From the NCBI GenBank assembly GCA_017438975.1, contig JAFRUH010000025.1, forward strand, positions 248,001 through 312,000: a stretch of DNA of 64,000 nucleotides, given 5' to 3'. Position 1 is the stretch's first letter. Each line of letters opens with the position of its first letter. The notes beneath the pieces are model-generated. The model was given only the letters and a program-made list of their open reading frames with translations, had not been told where the DNA came from and did not search any database. This DNA is from Bacteroidales bacterium. GTDB taxonomy: Bacteria > Bacteroidota > Bacteroidia > Bacteroidales > UBA932. Of this stretch, positions 17,590 to 26,572 are shown piece by piece. Position numbers and translations under genes: made by a program.

Positions 17590-19050
17590 TCAGAGATCGA
17601 CATAACGGCGGACCACCTTCCCGTCCCGCGCCTCCAGCACAAACGGAAGGACGGAGAGGTCGAAGGCATCCATCGCAGCCTTCGCCTCTTCGGGATAGGA
17701 GGAGAACAATTCATCCATATCTATGAGTAGATACCTTGCTTTCTTGTCCGTTCCTTCTTTCAGGCGGCGTTCAACGGCGGAAAGAGTCTCCCCGCAGTTT
17801 CCGCAGCCGGCCGTATGGAAAACCAGATAAAGGGTCCCCTTCCCCAGGGAGGACAGGTCCATAGCCCCTGTACGGATCCCCTTACAGAACAGACCGGGAC
17901 GGGAGCGCAGCGAACCGTGCAGGGTAAGCGCGGGAAGCACCGAACCAACAGGTGTCCGGGAGAGAAGATCATAGGTAAAATCGGCCAGTGCGGCCACTTC
18001 CGCATCGGCCCCGAAGGGACGGATGAACTTTTCGATCAGCATCTGCGACGCCTGCCGGTAGGCCTCCCCGCGACGGGAAGTCAGATAATACAGCAGATCG
18101 CCTGCCGTATGGCGGAACTCCTCCTCGGAATCCTCTTTCCGGGATTTCGACAGAAGGTACCCGGCCATGTTCACGATATCCGAGTCATTGGCATCATCCC
18201 CGAAAACCGCATCGAAAAAGGCCTTGGAAGCCTCGCTGCCATAGGCATAAGGCTGCGGAGCGGAAATACGGCGGATCAGCAGGGAGAGCGCCTCGGTATC
18301 CAGACGGCGTCCGAGGATGGTCCCGTCTGGAGCGACCAGGAACATGCCGGGAGTCTGCAGGATGCCGTATTTCCTGGGAAAATCCGAGTCCATCTCCGGG
18401 TCCCAGAGGTGGACGATTCCCGGAAGGTTCAGGTTCATCGCCCTGTACTTTGCCCAGGAAGCCTCGTCGTCGGCCGTATAGATGGCATAGACGTCCATGG
18501 GGAATTCGTTCCCGGAGAGGAACTGCTTCAGGCGGACCGTCTCCACGGCACAGGTCGAACAGTCTGTATCATAGAAATAGAGCAGGGCATACTTGCCTGC
18601 AGATAATTCCAACGGATTGACTGTCAGCTCATTGTGATCCTTCAGAAGAAGCTCCGGGGCCGGCTTCCCGATCAGGGAGGACCTGTTGAAATCGGCGAAT
18701 ATCTTCGCATTGACCCGGTCGACCTCGTTCTTGAAAGAGACCTTCCCGTTGAGGAGCCAGTTATCGGCCAGATAGACCGCGACGGCATCATCCCCCATGA
18801 TCTTGGAGTTCAGGAAGTGGTCGAAGAGATAGAGGGTCACCCACTGACGGACCAGGGAATCCGTGCAGTTCGAAATGATGAAGTCGCACTCCTTGTCCTG
18901 GACGTCGGCCGGATCCCCGGCGAGGCCGGCGATATACTCGTCCAGCTTGGACGAGAGGGCTGACTTCTGCTTCTCGTCCAGTTGCTGGGCGGAAAGCGAC
19001 AGGGGCAGGAACAGCGCCAGCAGGACGGCCGTCAGGATTCTCCGGATCAT
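17590..19050 (-). CDS. Secreted protein with two thioredoxin-like domains (DUF5106-like)
   Basis: A 486-residue exported protein with a signal peptide (MIRRILTAVLLALFLPLSLSAQ). An N-terminal helical region is followed by a TlpA/AhpC-like thioredoxin domain with C164-x-x-C167 (DTDCSTCAVE) and the cis-proline segment LQTPGMFLV. A helical linker leads to a second thioredoxin-like domain with C416-x-x-C419 (AGCGNCGETL) and LPFVLEA. Bacteroidota proteins of the DUF5106 group share the first half. Two active CxxC sites suggest a periplasmic disulfide reductase or relay; the partner is unknown. It overlaps coaD by 4 bp (ATGA), so it is co-translated with cytoplasmic enzymes of unrelated function. 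Confidence 0.8.
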   Translation of the reverse strand: MIRRILTAVLLALFLPLSLSAQQLDEKQKSALSSKLDEYIAGLAGDPADVQDKECDFIISNCTDSLVRQWVTLYLFDHFLNSKIMGDDAVAVYLADNWLLNGKVSFKNEVDRVNAKIFADFNRSSLIGKPAPELLLKDHNELTVNPLELSAGKYALLYFYDTDCSTCAVETVRLKQFLSGNEFPMDVYAIYTADDEASWAKYRAMNLNLPGIVHLWDPEMDSDFPRKYGILQTPGMFLVAPDGTILGRRLDTEALSLLIRRISAPQPYAYGSEASKAFFDAVFGDDANDSDIVNMAGYLLSKSRKEDSEEEFRHTAGDLLYYLTSRRGEAYRQASQMLIEKFIRPFGADAEVAALADFTYDLLSRTPVGSVLPALTLHGSLRSRPGLFCKGIRTGAMDLSSLGKGTLYLVFHTAGCGNCGETLSAVERRLKEGTDKKARYLLIDMDELFSSYPEEAKAAMDAFDLSVLPFVLEARDGKVVRRYVDL

Positions 19051-19505
19051 AGCTGCACGCCTTTGGGGATGAAGGCGGAATAGTCGCCGTGGTGCTTGAG
19101 GATATCCCGGACCGCGGAGGAGGAGATATGGGCGAACTCCTGGGCGGTCGGGATGATGATCGTCTCGATATCCGGAGCCAGGCGGCGGTTCGCATCCGCG
19201 ATGGACCTTTCGGTTTCGAAATCGATCATGTTCCGTACGCCGCGGACGATATGCCGGATTCCGAGTTCGCGGCAGGTGTCGACGGTCAGGTTGTCATACT
19301 GGATGACGGAGACGCCGTTCATGCCCCGGATCGCCTGACGGACGATATCCAGCTTTTTTTCCATATCGAAGAAACTGCGCTTGTCCTGGTTGATGCCGAT
19401 GGCGACGACAACTTCGTCGAACATCGTAAGGGCACGCATGAGAATGTTCAGATGGCCTGCGGTAAAGGGGTCGAAAGACCCCGGAAACAGTGCTTTCGTT
19501 TTCAT
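19047..19505 (-). CDS. coaD: Pantetheine-phosphate adenylyltransferase
   Basis: A 152-residue nucleotidyltransferase that makes dephospho-CoA from 4'-phosphopantetheine and ATP. GSFDPFTAGHLNI carries the nucleotide-binding TxGH motif and ISSSAVRDIL the C-terminal ISSS motif. Length is typical. It overlaps ung upstream and the double-thioredoxin gene downstream by 4 bp each (ATGA). Confidence 0.95.
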   Translation of the reverse strand: MKTKALFPGSFDPFTAGHLNILMRALTMFDEVVVAIGINQDKRSFFDMEKKLDIVRQAIRGMNGVSVIQYDNLTVDTCRELGIRHIVRGVRNMIDFETERSIADANRRLAPDIETIIIPTAQEFAHISSSAVRDILKHHGDYSAFIPKGVQL

Positions 19506-20170
19506 AATTGCCAGTTGATCGGAGTTTTGCCCTGACGGATCAGGATTTCATTGGTCTTGGAAAAATGACGGCAGCCGAAAAAGGCTCCGCCGGCAAGCGG
19601 AGACGGATGGGCGGCCTCGAGAATATAATGCCTGGACGGATCGATCAGCGCTTTCTTGCTTCTGGCGGAGTTGCCCCAGAGCAGGAAGACGATCCCCTCC
19701 CGGTTCTCCGAGAGATAACGGATCACGGCGTCCGTGAACTCCAGCCAGCCGATCCGGCTGTGGGAATTGGCCAGCCCGGCCTGGACGGTCAGCGAAGCGT
19801 TCAGCAGGAGGACTCCCTGCCGCGCCCAGGGTTCCAGGTTGGGACTGCCGCTCATCGGGATGCCGAGATCGGTCTGGATCTCCTTGAAGATATTCTTCAG
19901 GGAAGGAGGAGCCTGGATCCCGTCCGGAACGGAAAAGGACAGGCCCATCGCCTGGCCGGCCCCGTGATAAGGATCCTGGCCGAGGATCACGACCTTGACC
20001 GCGTCGACCGGAGTCAGTTCGAAGGCGCGGAAAATGCTTCTTCCGGGAGGATAGATGACCTTCCCGGCGGCCTTTTCAGCATGCAGGAAACGCACCAGCG
20101 ACTCGAAATACGGTTTCTCGAATTCCGGTGCCAGCGCGTTTTTCCAGCTCTGTTCTATTTTGACATCCAT
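19502..20170 (-). CDS. ung: Uracil-DNA glycosylase
   Basis: A 222-residue family 1 enzyme that removes uracil from DNA. The catalytic water-activating aspartate is in GQDPYHGAGQAMG, followed by FSVP, LLLNASLTV, LLWGNSARSK and the HPSPLAGG loop. Its ATG shares one base with the lon stop (TGATG) and its stop overlaps coaD as ATGA. Confidence 0.96.
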   Translation of the reverse strand: MDVKIEQSWKNALAPEFEKPYFESLVRFLHAEKAAGKVIYPPGRSIFRAFELTPVDAVKVVILGQDPYHGAGQAMGLSFSVPDGIQAPPSLKNIFKEIQTDLGIPMSGSPNLEPWARQGVLLLNASLTVQAGLANSHSRIGWLEFTDAVIRYLSENREGIVFLLWGNSARSKKALIDPSRHYILEAAHPSPLAGGAFFGCRHFSKTNEILIRQGKTPINWQL

Positions 20171-22569
20171 CAGAAGATATACTCGATTACGTCCTCTATA
20201 TTCTTGACATAGACAAAGGTAAGACCTTTTACGTAAATTTCCTTGATATCTTCGACATCTTTTCTGTTTTCTTCCGAAATAACGATCGTGGAGACCCCGG
20301 CACGCTTGGCGGCGAGGATTTTCTCCTTGATGCCCCCGACCGGCAGGACGCGGCCGCGGAGGGTCATCTCCCCGGTCATCGCGATCCCGCTCCGGAGCTT
20401 CTCCCCACGGAGGGCGGAAATCATCGAACTGACCATCGTAATGCCCGCGGAAGGCCCGTCTTTCGGGACGGCGCCCTCGGGGACATGGACGTGGATGTCC
20501 TTCGAGGCGAATTCCTCGGCGCTGATCCTGGCCAGCTGCGGATGCGCCTTGATATACTGGTAGGCGATCTGGGCCGATTCCTTCATAACGTCTCCGAGGT
20601 TTCCGGTCATGGACAGGGCGCCTTTCCCGGCACTGACCGAACTTTCGACGAAGAGGATCTCCCCGCCCATCTCGGTCCAGGCCAGGCCCGTGACGACACC
20701 GGGCGCTTCGTTACCCTTCTGCATGTCATGGAAGGCGGTCGGAAGCCCGAGATACTCTTTCAGCATCTCCTTCTTGACCGTTGGAGGCACCGTCTCCTCG
20801 AGCGCGATTTTCTTCGCGGTCACGCGGGCGATCTTCGCAATCTGCTTCTCGAGACCGCGGACCCCTGACTCATGGGTATAGTCCGAAATGATGTGCTCAA
20901 GGGCGGCCTTCTCGATCTTCAGATTGGACTTTTTCAGTCCGTGTTCTTCTATCTGCTTGGGAATCAGGTAGTTCTTGGCAATCTCCATCTTCTCTTCGGC
21001 AAGATATCCGGAGACATTGATCATCTCCATCCGGTCGCGGAGGGCCGGCTGGATCGTCGATGTCCCGTTCGCCGTCGTGATGAACAGCACATGGGAGAGA
21101 TCGTAATCGATGTCGAGGTAATTGTCGTGGAAGGTCGAGTTCTGCTCCGGATCGAGGGCTTCGAGAAGGGCCGACGACGGGTCGCCCTTGAAATCGCTCG
21201 AGAGTTTGTCGATCTCGTCGAGGACGATGACCGGATTCGAGGTACCTGCCCGCTGGATCCCGTTCAGGATCCGCCCCGGAAGGGCTCCCACATAGGTTTT
21301 CCGGTGGCCGCGGATCTCCGCCTCGTCGTGCATGCCTCCGAGGGATATGCGAACGTATTTACGCCCGAGGGCGCGGGCGACCGATTTCCCGAGGCTGGTC
21401 TTGCCGACTCCGGGAGGACCGTAAAGGCAGAGGATCGGGGACTTCATGTTCCCCTTGAGTTTCAGGACGGCGAGATACTCGACGATGCGGTCCTTGACCG
21501 TGTCGAGACCGTAATGGTCCTCGTCCAGGACCTTCTGGGCGTGTTTCATGTCCAGGTTGTCCTCGGACATCTCGCCCCAGGGCAGGTCCAGCATGAACTG
21601 GACGTAATTGTACTGGATGCTGTAATCCGGGGAACTCGGGTTGTATTTCTCGAGCCGGGACATCTCCTTGTCGAAGATGGCCTGGACCTCCTTGGACCAT
21701 TTCTTCTCGGCCGCACGGGCGCGGAGTTTCTGGAAATCCTCCTCCTCGTCCATCCCAAGTTCCTCCTGGATTGTGCGGAGCTGGTTGTTGAGGTAGTACT
21801 CTCGCTGCTGCTGGTCGATGTCGCTCTTGACCTTCTGGTTGATCTCCTGCTTGATTTTCAGGAGCTGGACCTGGGTTTCGAGGACCGAGAGGAGCTTCAT
21901 TCCGCGGGTCTGCATGTCAGCGTACTGCAGGAGGTCGACCTTGTCCATGAAATTGTCCACGTCGACCGTGGTCGCGATGAAATTGACAAGGAACTGGTAA
22001 TTGTCGATGGAACGGAGGGCCTGGGCAGCCTCTTTTGGAGCGAAGGAGGAGGCCTTGATGATCGCTCCGGACTTCTCCTTGAGCGTATCCATGATCATGC
22101 TGACCTGGCGCTCGTCGATATCGGGCATCGTATCTTCCAGATACCGTACCCGGGCGACGATATAGGGTTCGAACTGGATCACGGATTCCCACTGGAGTCT
22201 CTTGAGGCCCTGGAGGATCGCGGTCAGGGAGCCGTCCGGCATCTCGATCGTCTTGATCACCTTGGCGACGGTCCCGTAAGGATACAGGTCCTTCTCCACG
22301 GGCTCTTCCACGGAAATGTCGTTCTGCGGCACTGCGCCGAGGAATCCGTCCCTCTCCTCCACATCGCGGATCAGGCGGATGGACTTCTCGCGTCCGATGG
22401 TGACCGGATAGATCGTCCCCGGGAATATAACGGCATTCCGGAGAGCAAGCACCGGAAGGGCGTCGGGAAGAGAAGCGGGATCGAAATGGACCCCGGTATC
22501 CCCCTGGACGACAGGCATGATATTGACTTCAACCCCGGATGGGGAAAACAAATTCTGGTGGTCTTTCAT
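20170..22569 (-). CDS. lon: ATP-dependent protease Lon
   Basis: A 799-residue LonA-type protease, starting MKDHQNLFSPSG at 22569; an in-frame extension to 22632 looks untranslated. The order is a LON substrate-binding domain (LPVLALRNAVIFPG), a coiled-coil, an AAA+ module with Walker A (GPPGVGKTSLGK) and Walker B (VIVLDEIDKL), and a protease domain with the Ser-Lys dyad (PKDGPSAGIT, then GGIKEKILAAKRAG). It degrades misfolded and regulatory proteins in the cytoplasm. It is the first gene of the run lon-ung-coaD-thioredoxin-RHH and is divergent from hup. Confidence 0.96.
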   Translation of the reverse strand: MKDHQNLFSPSGVEVNIMPVVQGDTGVHFDPASLPDALPVLALRNAVIFPGTIYPVTIGREKSIRLIRDVEERDGFLGAVPQNDISVEEPVEKDLYPYGTVAKVIKTIEMPDGSLTAILQGLKRLQWESVIQFEPYIVARVRYLEDTMPDIDERQVSMIMDTLKEKSGAIIKASSFAPKEAAQALRSIDNYQFLVNFIATTVDVDNFMDKVDLLQYADMQTRGMKLLSVLETQVQLLKIKQEINQKVKSDIDQQQREYYLNNQLRTIQEELGMDEEEDFQKLRARAAEKKWSKEVQAIFDKEMSRLEKYNPSSPDYSIQYNYVQFMLDLPWGEMSEDNLDMKHAQKVLDEDHYGLDTVKDRIVEYLAVLKLKGNMKSPILCLYGPPGVGKTSLGKSVARALGRKYVRISLGGMHDEAEIRGHRKTYVGALPGRILNGIQRAGTSNPVIVLDEIDKLSSDFKGDPSSALLEALDPEQNSTFHDNYLDIDYDLSHVLFITTANGTSTIQPALRDRMEMINVSGYLAEEKMEIAKNYLIPKQIEEHGLKKSNLKIEKAALEHIISDYTHESGVRGLEKQIAKIARVTAKKIALEETVPPTVKKEMLKEYLGLPTAFHDMQKGNEAPGVVTGLAWTEMGGEILFVESSVSAGKGALSMTGNLGDVMKESAQIAYQYIKAHPQLARISAEEFASKDIHVHVPEGAVPKDGPSAGITMVSSMISALRGEKLRSGIAMTGEMTLRGRVLPVGGIKEKILAAKRAGVSTIVISEENRKDVEDIKEIYVKGLTFVYVKNIEDVIEYIF

Positions 22570-22693
22570 ATATGCAAATAAGTATAAGGGTATCCGGACT
22601 GACAAAATGGCAGGTATCCGGAGAATATTCAACCGGGAGATAAATATGTCAATCTCCGTGCCAACGCCAGGTGGGATTATTTTGAATTAAAAT

Positions 22694-22724
22694 TTTGATT
22701 ATAAAAAAAATAAGGCTAATTTTG
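22694..22724 (+). promoter_or_regulatory. Promoter of hup
   Basis: TTTG at 22694-22697 and TAATTTTG at 22717-22724 with a 19-nt spacer match the Bacteroidetes consensus. An A/T-rich leader of about 48 nt precedes hup. Confidence 0.7.
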
Positions 22725-22777
22725 CACTTCGATAAGGCCAAATCTAAATTTTTATTAATTATAAAAACTACATTTCT

Positions 22778-23059
22778 ATGACAAAGGCAGAGATTGTCAA
22801 TGAAGTTGCTAAAGCAACAGGCATTGAAAAGACACAGGTTCAGACAGTTGTTGAAGCTTTTATGGAGACCGTCAAAGACTCTCTCTCTAACGGCAATCCA
22901 GTATACCTCCGCGGTTTCGGTAGCTTTATCATCAAGCACCGTGCCCAGAAAGCGGCGAGGAACATCACCCAGAAGTCCACTTTGGTCATTCCGGCCCATG
23001 ACATCCCCGCTTTCAAACCCGCCAAGGTATTCGTCGCTTCTGTGAAAGAATCCAAATAA
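22778..23059 (+). CDS. hup: HU-family DNA-binding protein
   Basis: A 93-residue histone-like protein, beginning MTKAEIVNEVAKATG. The DNA-binding arm region is YLRGFGSFIIKHRAQKAARN, then IPAHDIPAFKPAK. It compacts and bends DNA in the nucleoid. It is followed 19 bp later by the bL38 gene, and the two probably share a transcript ending at 23245. Confidence 0.95.
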   Translation: MTKAEIVNEVAKATGIEKTQVQTVVEAFMETVKDSLSNGNPVYLRGFGSFIIKHRAQKAARNITQKSTLVIPAHDIPAFKPAKVFVASVKESK

Positions 23060-23078
23060 TCCTTTAAATCATTAAGCC

Positions 23079-23168
23079 ATGCCTAGCGGTAAAAAGAGAA
23101 AGAGACATAAAATGGCTACGCACAAACGTAAAAAACGTTTGCGCAAGAACAGACACAAGAAGAAATAA
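23079..23168 (+). CDS. Ribosomal protein bL38 (AURKAIP1/COX24 domain)
   Basis: A 29-residue protein, MPSGKKRKRHKM followed by ATHKRKKRLRKNRHKKK, of which about two thirds is Lys or Arg. It matches the small AURKAIP1/COX24-domain proteins of Bacteroidota. The Flavobacterium johnsoniae ribosome structure showed such a protein as a ribosomal subunit related to mitochondrial mS38, named bL38. It is too short for default gene callers and easy to miss. Its place right after hup with no own promoter suggests co-transcription. The identification rests on recognition of the sequence pattern. Confidence 0.85.
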   Translation: MPSGKKRKRHKMATHKRKKRLRKNRHKKK

Positions 23169-23185
23169 TTTCTTCGTGTCTGCCA

Positions 23186-23204
23186 TTTTAGCAGTCTGCT
23201 AAAA
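23186..23204. repeat. Perfect 9-bp inverted repeat before the terminator
   Basis: TTTTAGCAG (23186-23194) and CTGCTAAAA (23196-23204) are perfect reverse complements around a single T. The hairpin lies directly before the hup-bL38 terminator and may be an auxiliary terminator or RNA stabiliser. Confidence 0.6.
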
Positions 23205-23205
23205 G

Positions 23206-23245
23206 AAAAGGGCTGACCGGAGGTTCCGGGGGCCCTTTTGTTTTT
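23206..23245 (+). terminator. Terminator of hup-bL38
   Basis: AAAAGGGC (23206-23213) pairs with GCCCTTTT (23232-23239), with an inner CCGGA/TCCGG stem, and is followed by GTTTTT. Confidence 0.85.
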
Positions 23246-23255
23246 CGTTCCTTAA

Positions 23256-24836
23256 ATGTTTAATTTCCAAATGGAGTCCGAAAAACCCACGAAAGATCTC
23301 GTCGTAGACGTGTCTGCGAACGAAGTACACATCGCCCTGATGGAGAACCACAGGCTGATCGAGTACAACAAGGAGTCCAGCCAGGGAACCCACTTTACGG
23401 TTGGAGACGTATATCTTGGCAAGGTCAAGAAGCTTCTCCCCGCCCTGAATGCTGCCTTTGTGGATATCGGAGACCAGAAAGAGGCTTTTGTCCACTACCT
23501 GGACCTCGGCCTGTACTTCTACGCGTTCGACCAGTTCGTCCGCCAGAGCAACCAGAACACCAACCTGAAGGACCTCTACTCCGGCATCAAGCTGGGGGAC
23601 GTCGTTCCGAAGGAAGGCAAGATCGGGGACCTGCTCAAACCGGGACAGATGGTGGTCGTGCAGATCGTAAAGGAGCCGATTTCCACCAAAGGGTCGCGAC
23701 TGACTGCGGAAATTTCATTGGCAGGACGGAACATTGTACTGCTTCCCTTCGCGGAGAAGGTAAGCATATCCCAGAAAATCGGATCGAAAGAAGAGAAAAA
23801 ACGCCTTGAGACCCTTGTAAAGAGCATTCTTCCCAAAAATTACGGGGCGATCATCCGCACGGCTGCAGAAGGCAAGAACGCCGCAGTCCTCGTCGGAGAG
23901 ACCCAGTCCCTGATCGAAAAGTGGGAAAGCTCCTGGAAAAAGATCGCCCGGAACAAGGGCGTCCAGTTGCTCTTTACCGAGTACAGCAAGACTACGACGG
24001 TCCTCCGGGACCTCCTGAACGACTCCTTCTCGAACATTTACATCAATGACGCGAAGATTTGCGAGGAGACGCGGAAATATGTTTCCCTGATCTCCCCCGA
24101 GCAGGAAAAGATCGTCCATCTGTACAACGAAAAGCAGCCCATCTTCGACCATTTCGAGGTCACGCGGCAGCTCAAGAGTTCCTTCGGCAAGGTCGTCCCG
24201 ATGAAACAGGGCGCCTATCTCGTCATCGAGTCGACGGAAGCATTGAACGTGATTGACGTCAACAGCGGCATCCGCACCAAGACGACCGACCAGGAAGACA
24301 ACGCCTTCGAGGTCAACAAGCTCGCCGCGGAAGAGATCGCGCGTCAACTCAGGCTCCGGGACATGGGAGGCATCGTGATCGTCGATTTCATCGATATGGA
24401 AAGCAACGACCACAAGAACGCCCTCCACAAATACATGCAAGAGCTGATGGAAAGTGACAGGGCCAAGCACAACGTGCTGCCGCTGACCAAGTTCGGGCTG
24501 ATGCAGATCACCCGCCAGCGGATCCGGCCCGCAACGGAAATTGACACGACGGAGACCTGCCCGGTCTGCCACGGCACCGGCAAGATTTCCTCCAGCGTGG
24601 TCATCGACGAGGAAATCGAGCGGAAACTCGCTTTCTACGTCAATGAAAAGGGATACAAGTCACTGATCCTCAAGACCAATCCGATCCTGGGAGCCTACCT
24701 CAAGCGAGGAGTGTTCAACTCCTTCGTTTCGAAGTGGAAGAAAAAGTACAAATGCAAACTGGAAGTGGTCGAGACGACCGACTTCTCGGTCCTGCAAAAT
24801 GAACTGTTCACTGAAAAAGGAGGCAAGCTCGAATAG
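23256..24836 (+). CDS. rng: Ribonuclease G/E family endoribonuclease
   Basis: A 526-residue Rne/Rng-family enzyme that cuts single-stranded RNA in mRNA decay and rRNA maturation. An S1 domain (GDVYLGKVKKLLPALNAAFV), an RNase H-like fold with AFVDIGDQKEAFVH, and the DNase I-like catalytic part with Mg2+ aspartates in NVIDVNSGIR and GGIVIVDFIDME are visible. TCPVCHGTGK is the Zn-link. The length is that of RNase G, without the long RNase E scaffold tail. ATG 23256 is used; MESEKPTKDL at 23271 is an equally good start. A terminator overlaps its stop codon. Confidence 0.93.
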   Translation: MFNFQMESEKPTKDLVVDVSANEVHIALMENHRLIEYNKESSQGTHFTVGDVYLGKVKKLLPALNAAFVDIGDQKEAFVHYLDLGLYFYAFDQFVRQSNQNTNLKDLYSGIKLGDVVPKEGKIGDLLKPGQMVVVQIVKEPISTKGSRLTAEISLAGRNIVLLPFAEKVSISQKIGSKEEKKRLETLVKSILPKNYGAIIRTAAEGKNAAVLVGETQSLIEKWESSWKKIARNKGVQLLFTEYSKTTTVLRDLLNDSFSNIYINDAKICEETRKYVSLISPEQEKIVHLYNEKQPIFDHFEVTRQLKSSFGKVVPMKQGAYLVIESTEALNVIDVNSGIRTKTTDQEDNAFEVNKLAAEEIARQLRLRDMGGIVIVDFIDMESNDHKNALHKYMQELMESDRAKHNVLPLTKFGLMQITRQRIRPATEIDTTETCPVCHGTGKISSSVVIDEEIERKLAFYVNEKGYKSLILKTNPILGAYLKRGVFNSFVSKWKKKYKCKLEVVETTDFSVLQNELFTEKGGKLE

Positions 24837-24851
24837 AGCCTGCCTCTTTTT
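24821..24851 (+). terminator. Terminator overlapping the end of rng
   Basis: AGGCA (24821-24825) and GCTC pair with GAGC and TGCCT (24841-24845), followed by CTTTTT. The hairpin includes the rng stop codon. Confidence 0.75.
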
Positions 24852-24874
24852 CAACAAGTATTCTCCGCCGGGAA

Positions 24875-26572
24875 TCAATCGTAGGGAGGCAGATAGGTCC
24901 CGGTTTTCACATAGGCGCTGTTGTCTACATAATAATCGCTGTACGGAGCTGTCTGGATACGTTCCATCGTTCCGAAATGCCGCTGCGTATAGACAAGGAC
25001 CATCAACTTGTCAGACTTGTACTGGGAAGGGATTGTCATGCGGAAGGAGCGTTCCAGGATGGTCCTGGGGGATGTCACCTCTATCTCTTCACCGAGGGGA
25101 TCGGTCAGCGACTTCCGCGCGATGTGGTCATGCTGGTAATCATTCCTGGCTCCGCGCTCGGCGTCGGCCTGGTATCCGATGATTCCGCTCTCGGTCACAT
25201 AAACGGCCAACTTATACTTGCCGGGCTCCTTGAAAAAGAGGAGAACGTCGACGGTGAGGGTGCCGTTCTCGATGGATGAGCCTATCGAGATGGATGTCAC
25301 AGGGGGATACAGATGCTCCTGCTCCTTCAGATGGTTTCCGAGCAAGTATGCAAAATACTCGTATCCGTAGTTGGAGATCTGAAAACGACCGTCCACGATG
25401 GCATCGGGATAGGAATTCACATTGAATTGGCCAGCCAGCTGCTTGATCGCCTCGAATTCATAGGTACTGGAGGGACCGTGAATATTGATCGGGATAAACT
25501 GGTCCGGATACTGCTTGAGCGAATAGGCGACCGATTCAGCCATAACCGGACAATACTGGCACCAGTCAGCCGTGAAGCGCAGGAGGAGGGAACGGTGACG
25601 GATGGGATGCGACCAGTCGAATGTATCGGCGCCCTTCGATGTCTGCCGGATTTCCAATAGAAGCATAAGGCCGCTCCCGCTCTTGAATGAGACTGTCCCG
25701 TAGCGAGAGGATGGAGAAGGGTTCGGGGAGATCCGGAGCGTCACCGTCCGGGTTCCCGCTTCAAAACTCTCATCGGAATAACCGACCCAGGAGGGTGCGG
25801 ACTCGATACGGAAAGGATGGGAAGAAGAGAATGTCACCGGGATCTCTCCCCCTTCCTGGCTGATCGCGATGTCATTTTTATCAATCGTAAATAGGGTAAA
25901 TGCTTCCTGGTTGACGGTAACGGTCTCGGGTTTTCCATTTCTCCGGTCCGTGAGGACGATCAGACCGGTACGGGGAGTTATATCCGGATTCGGAGCCGCC
26001 TCGAATGTCAGGACCTGATTCCCTGCGTCAGTTCCCGATGAGGTCTTGGTCAGCCAGGAGGAACCTTCCCGGATCTCCAAATCAAAGATGACGCCCGGCC
26101 GGATCTTGACGGAAACGCTTCCGCCTCCCTGGGGAACATCGACCCTGGCCGGAGAGAGGAGGATCGGGAGTTTCCGTTTCTGCGAAACACTGACGGACAA
26201 CCGTTTCTCCCCGCAAACGAGAAAGACTGTACACTCCCGGTCTGACACGGTTCCATTCTCCGGCACGCTGACAGACATGCGGAAATCACCCGAAGACCCT
26301 CCGGAGGGAGAAAGGGAAAACCAATCCCCGGAGCTTTGTTTGGAGAAGTCCGCCGTCCATTCGGCCGTAGCATGCAAGGGAAGGGTGGCCGTCCCCCCGG
26401 TCGAAGGAAAAATGAGATTTGCCCGGTTGTCTGAATCGAAGGAGATCTCGACATACTCGGATCCTGATGCCCCCTGTTTATCGAACGTCAGGTCCGGGGT
26501 AATCGGCTCCGTGCAGGAGAACAGAAGCGCTGATACAAGAGCGGCGCTGATGGATCTAAGAATCAATTTCAT
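24875..26572 (-). CDS. BACON-Omp28 lipoprotein A
   Basis: A 565-residue lipoprotein starting MKLILRSISAALVSALLFSC at 26572, overlapping the upstream gene by 17 bp. About three BACON-like Ig domains (residues about 45-310) are recognisable by GGTATLPLHATAEW, GGSVSVKIRPG and GGEIPVTFSSSHPF. A C-terminal Omp28-type thioredoxin domain follows with C338-x-x-C341 (ADWCQYCPVM). Unlike its paralogues its C-terminal motif is YVDNS rather than YVDNC. The late segment VTESGIIGYQAD is shared with protein C (32344-34353). BACON domains are usually linked to mucin or carbohydrate binding, and Omp28 proteins are outer-membrane thiol proteins of unclear function. A cell-surface thiol oxidoreductase or adhesin is inference. 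It is the last gene of the run and converges on rng. Confidence 0.85.
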   Translation of the reverse strand: MKLILRSISAALVSALLFSCTEPITPDLTFDKQGASGSEYVEISFDSDNRANLIFPSTGGTATLPLHATAEWTADFSKQSSGDWFSLSPSGGSSGDFRMSVSVPENGTVSDRECTVFLVCGEKRLSVSVSQKRKLPILLSPARVDVPQGGGSVSVKIRPGVIFDLEIREGSSWLTKTSSGTDAGNQVLTFEAAPNPDITPRTGLIVLTDRRNGKPETVTVNQEAFTLFTIDKNDIAISQEGGEIPVTFSSSHPFRIESAPSWVGYSDESFEAGTRTVTLRISPNPSPSSRYGTVSFKSGSGLMLLLEIRQTSKGADTFDWSHPIRHRSLLLRFTADWCQYCPVMAESVAYSLKQYPDQFIPINIHGPSSTYEFEAIKQLAGQFNVNSYPDAIVDGRFQISNYGYEYFAYLLGNHLKEQEHLYPPVTSISIGSSIENGTLTVDVLLFFKEPGKYKLAVYVTESGIIGYQADAERGARNDYQHDHIARKSLTDPLGEEIEVTSPRTILERSFRMTIPSQYKSDKLMVLVYTQRHFGTMERIQTAPYSDYYVDNSAYVKTGTYLPPYD

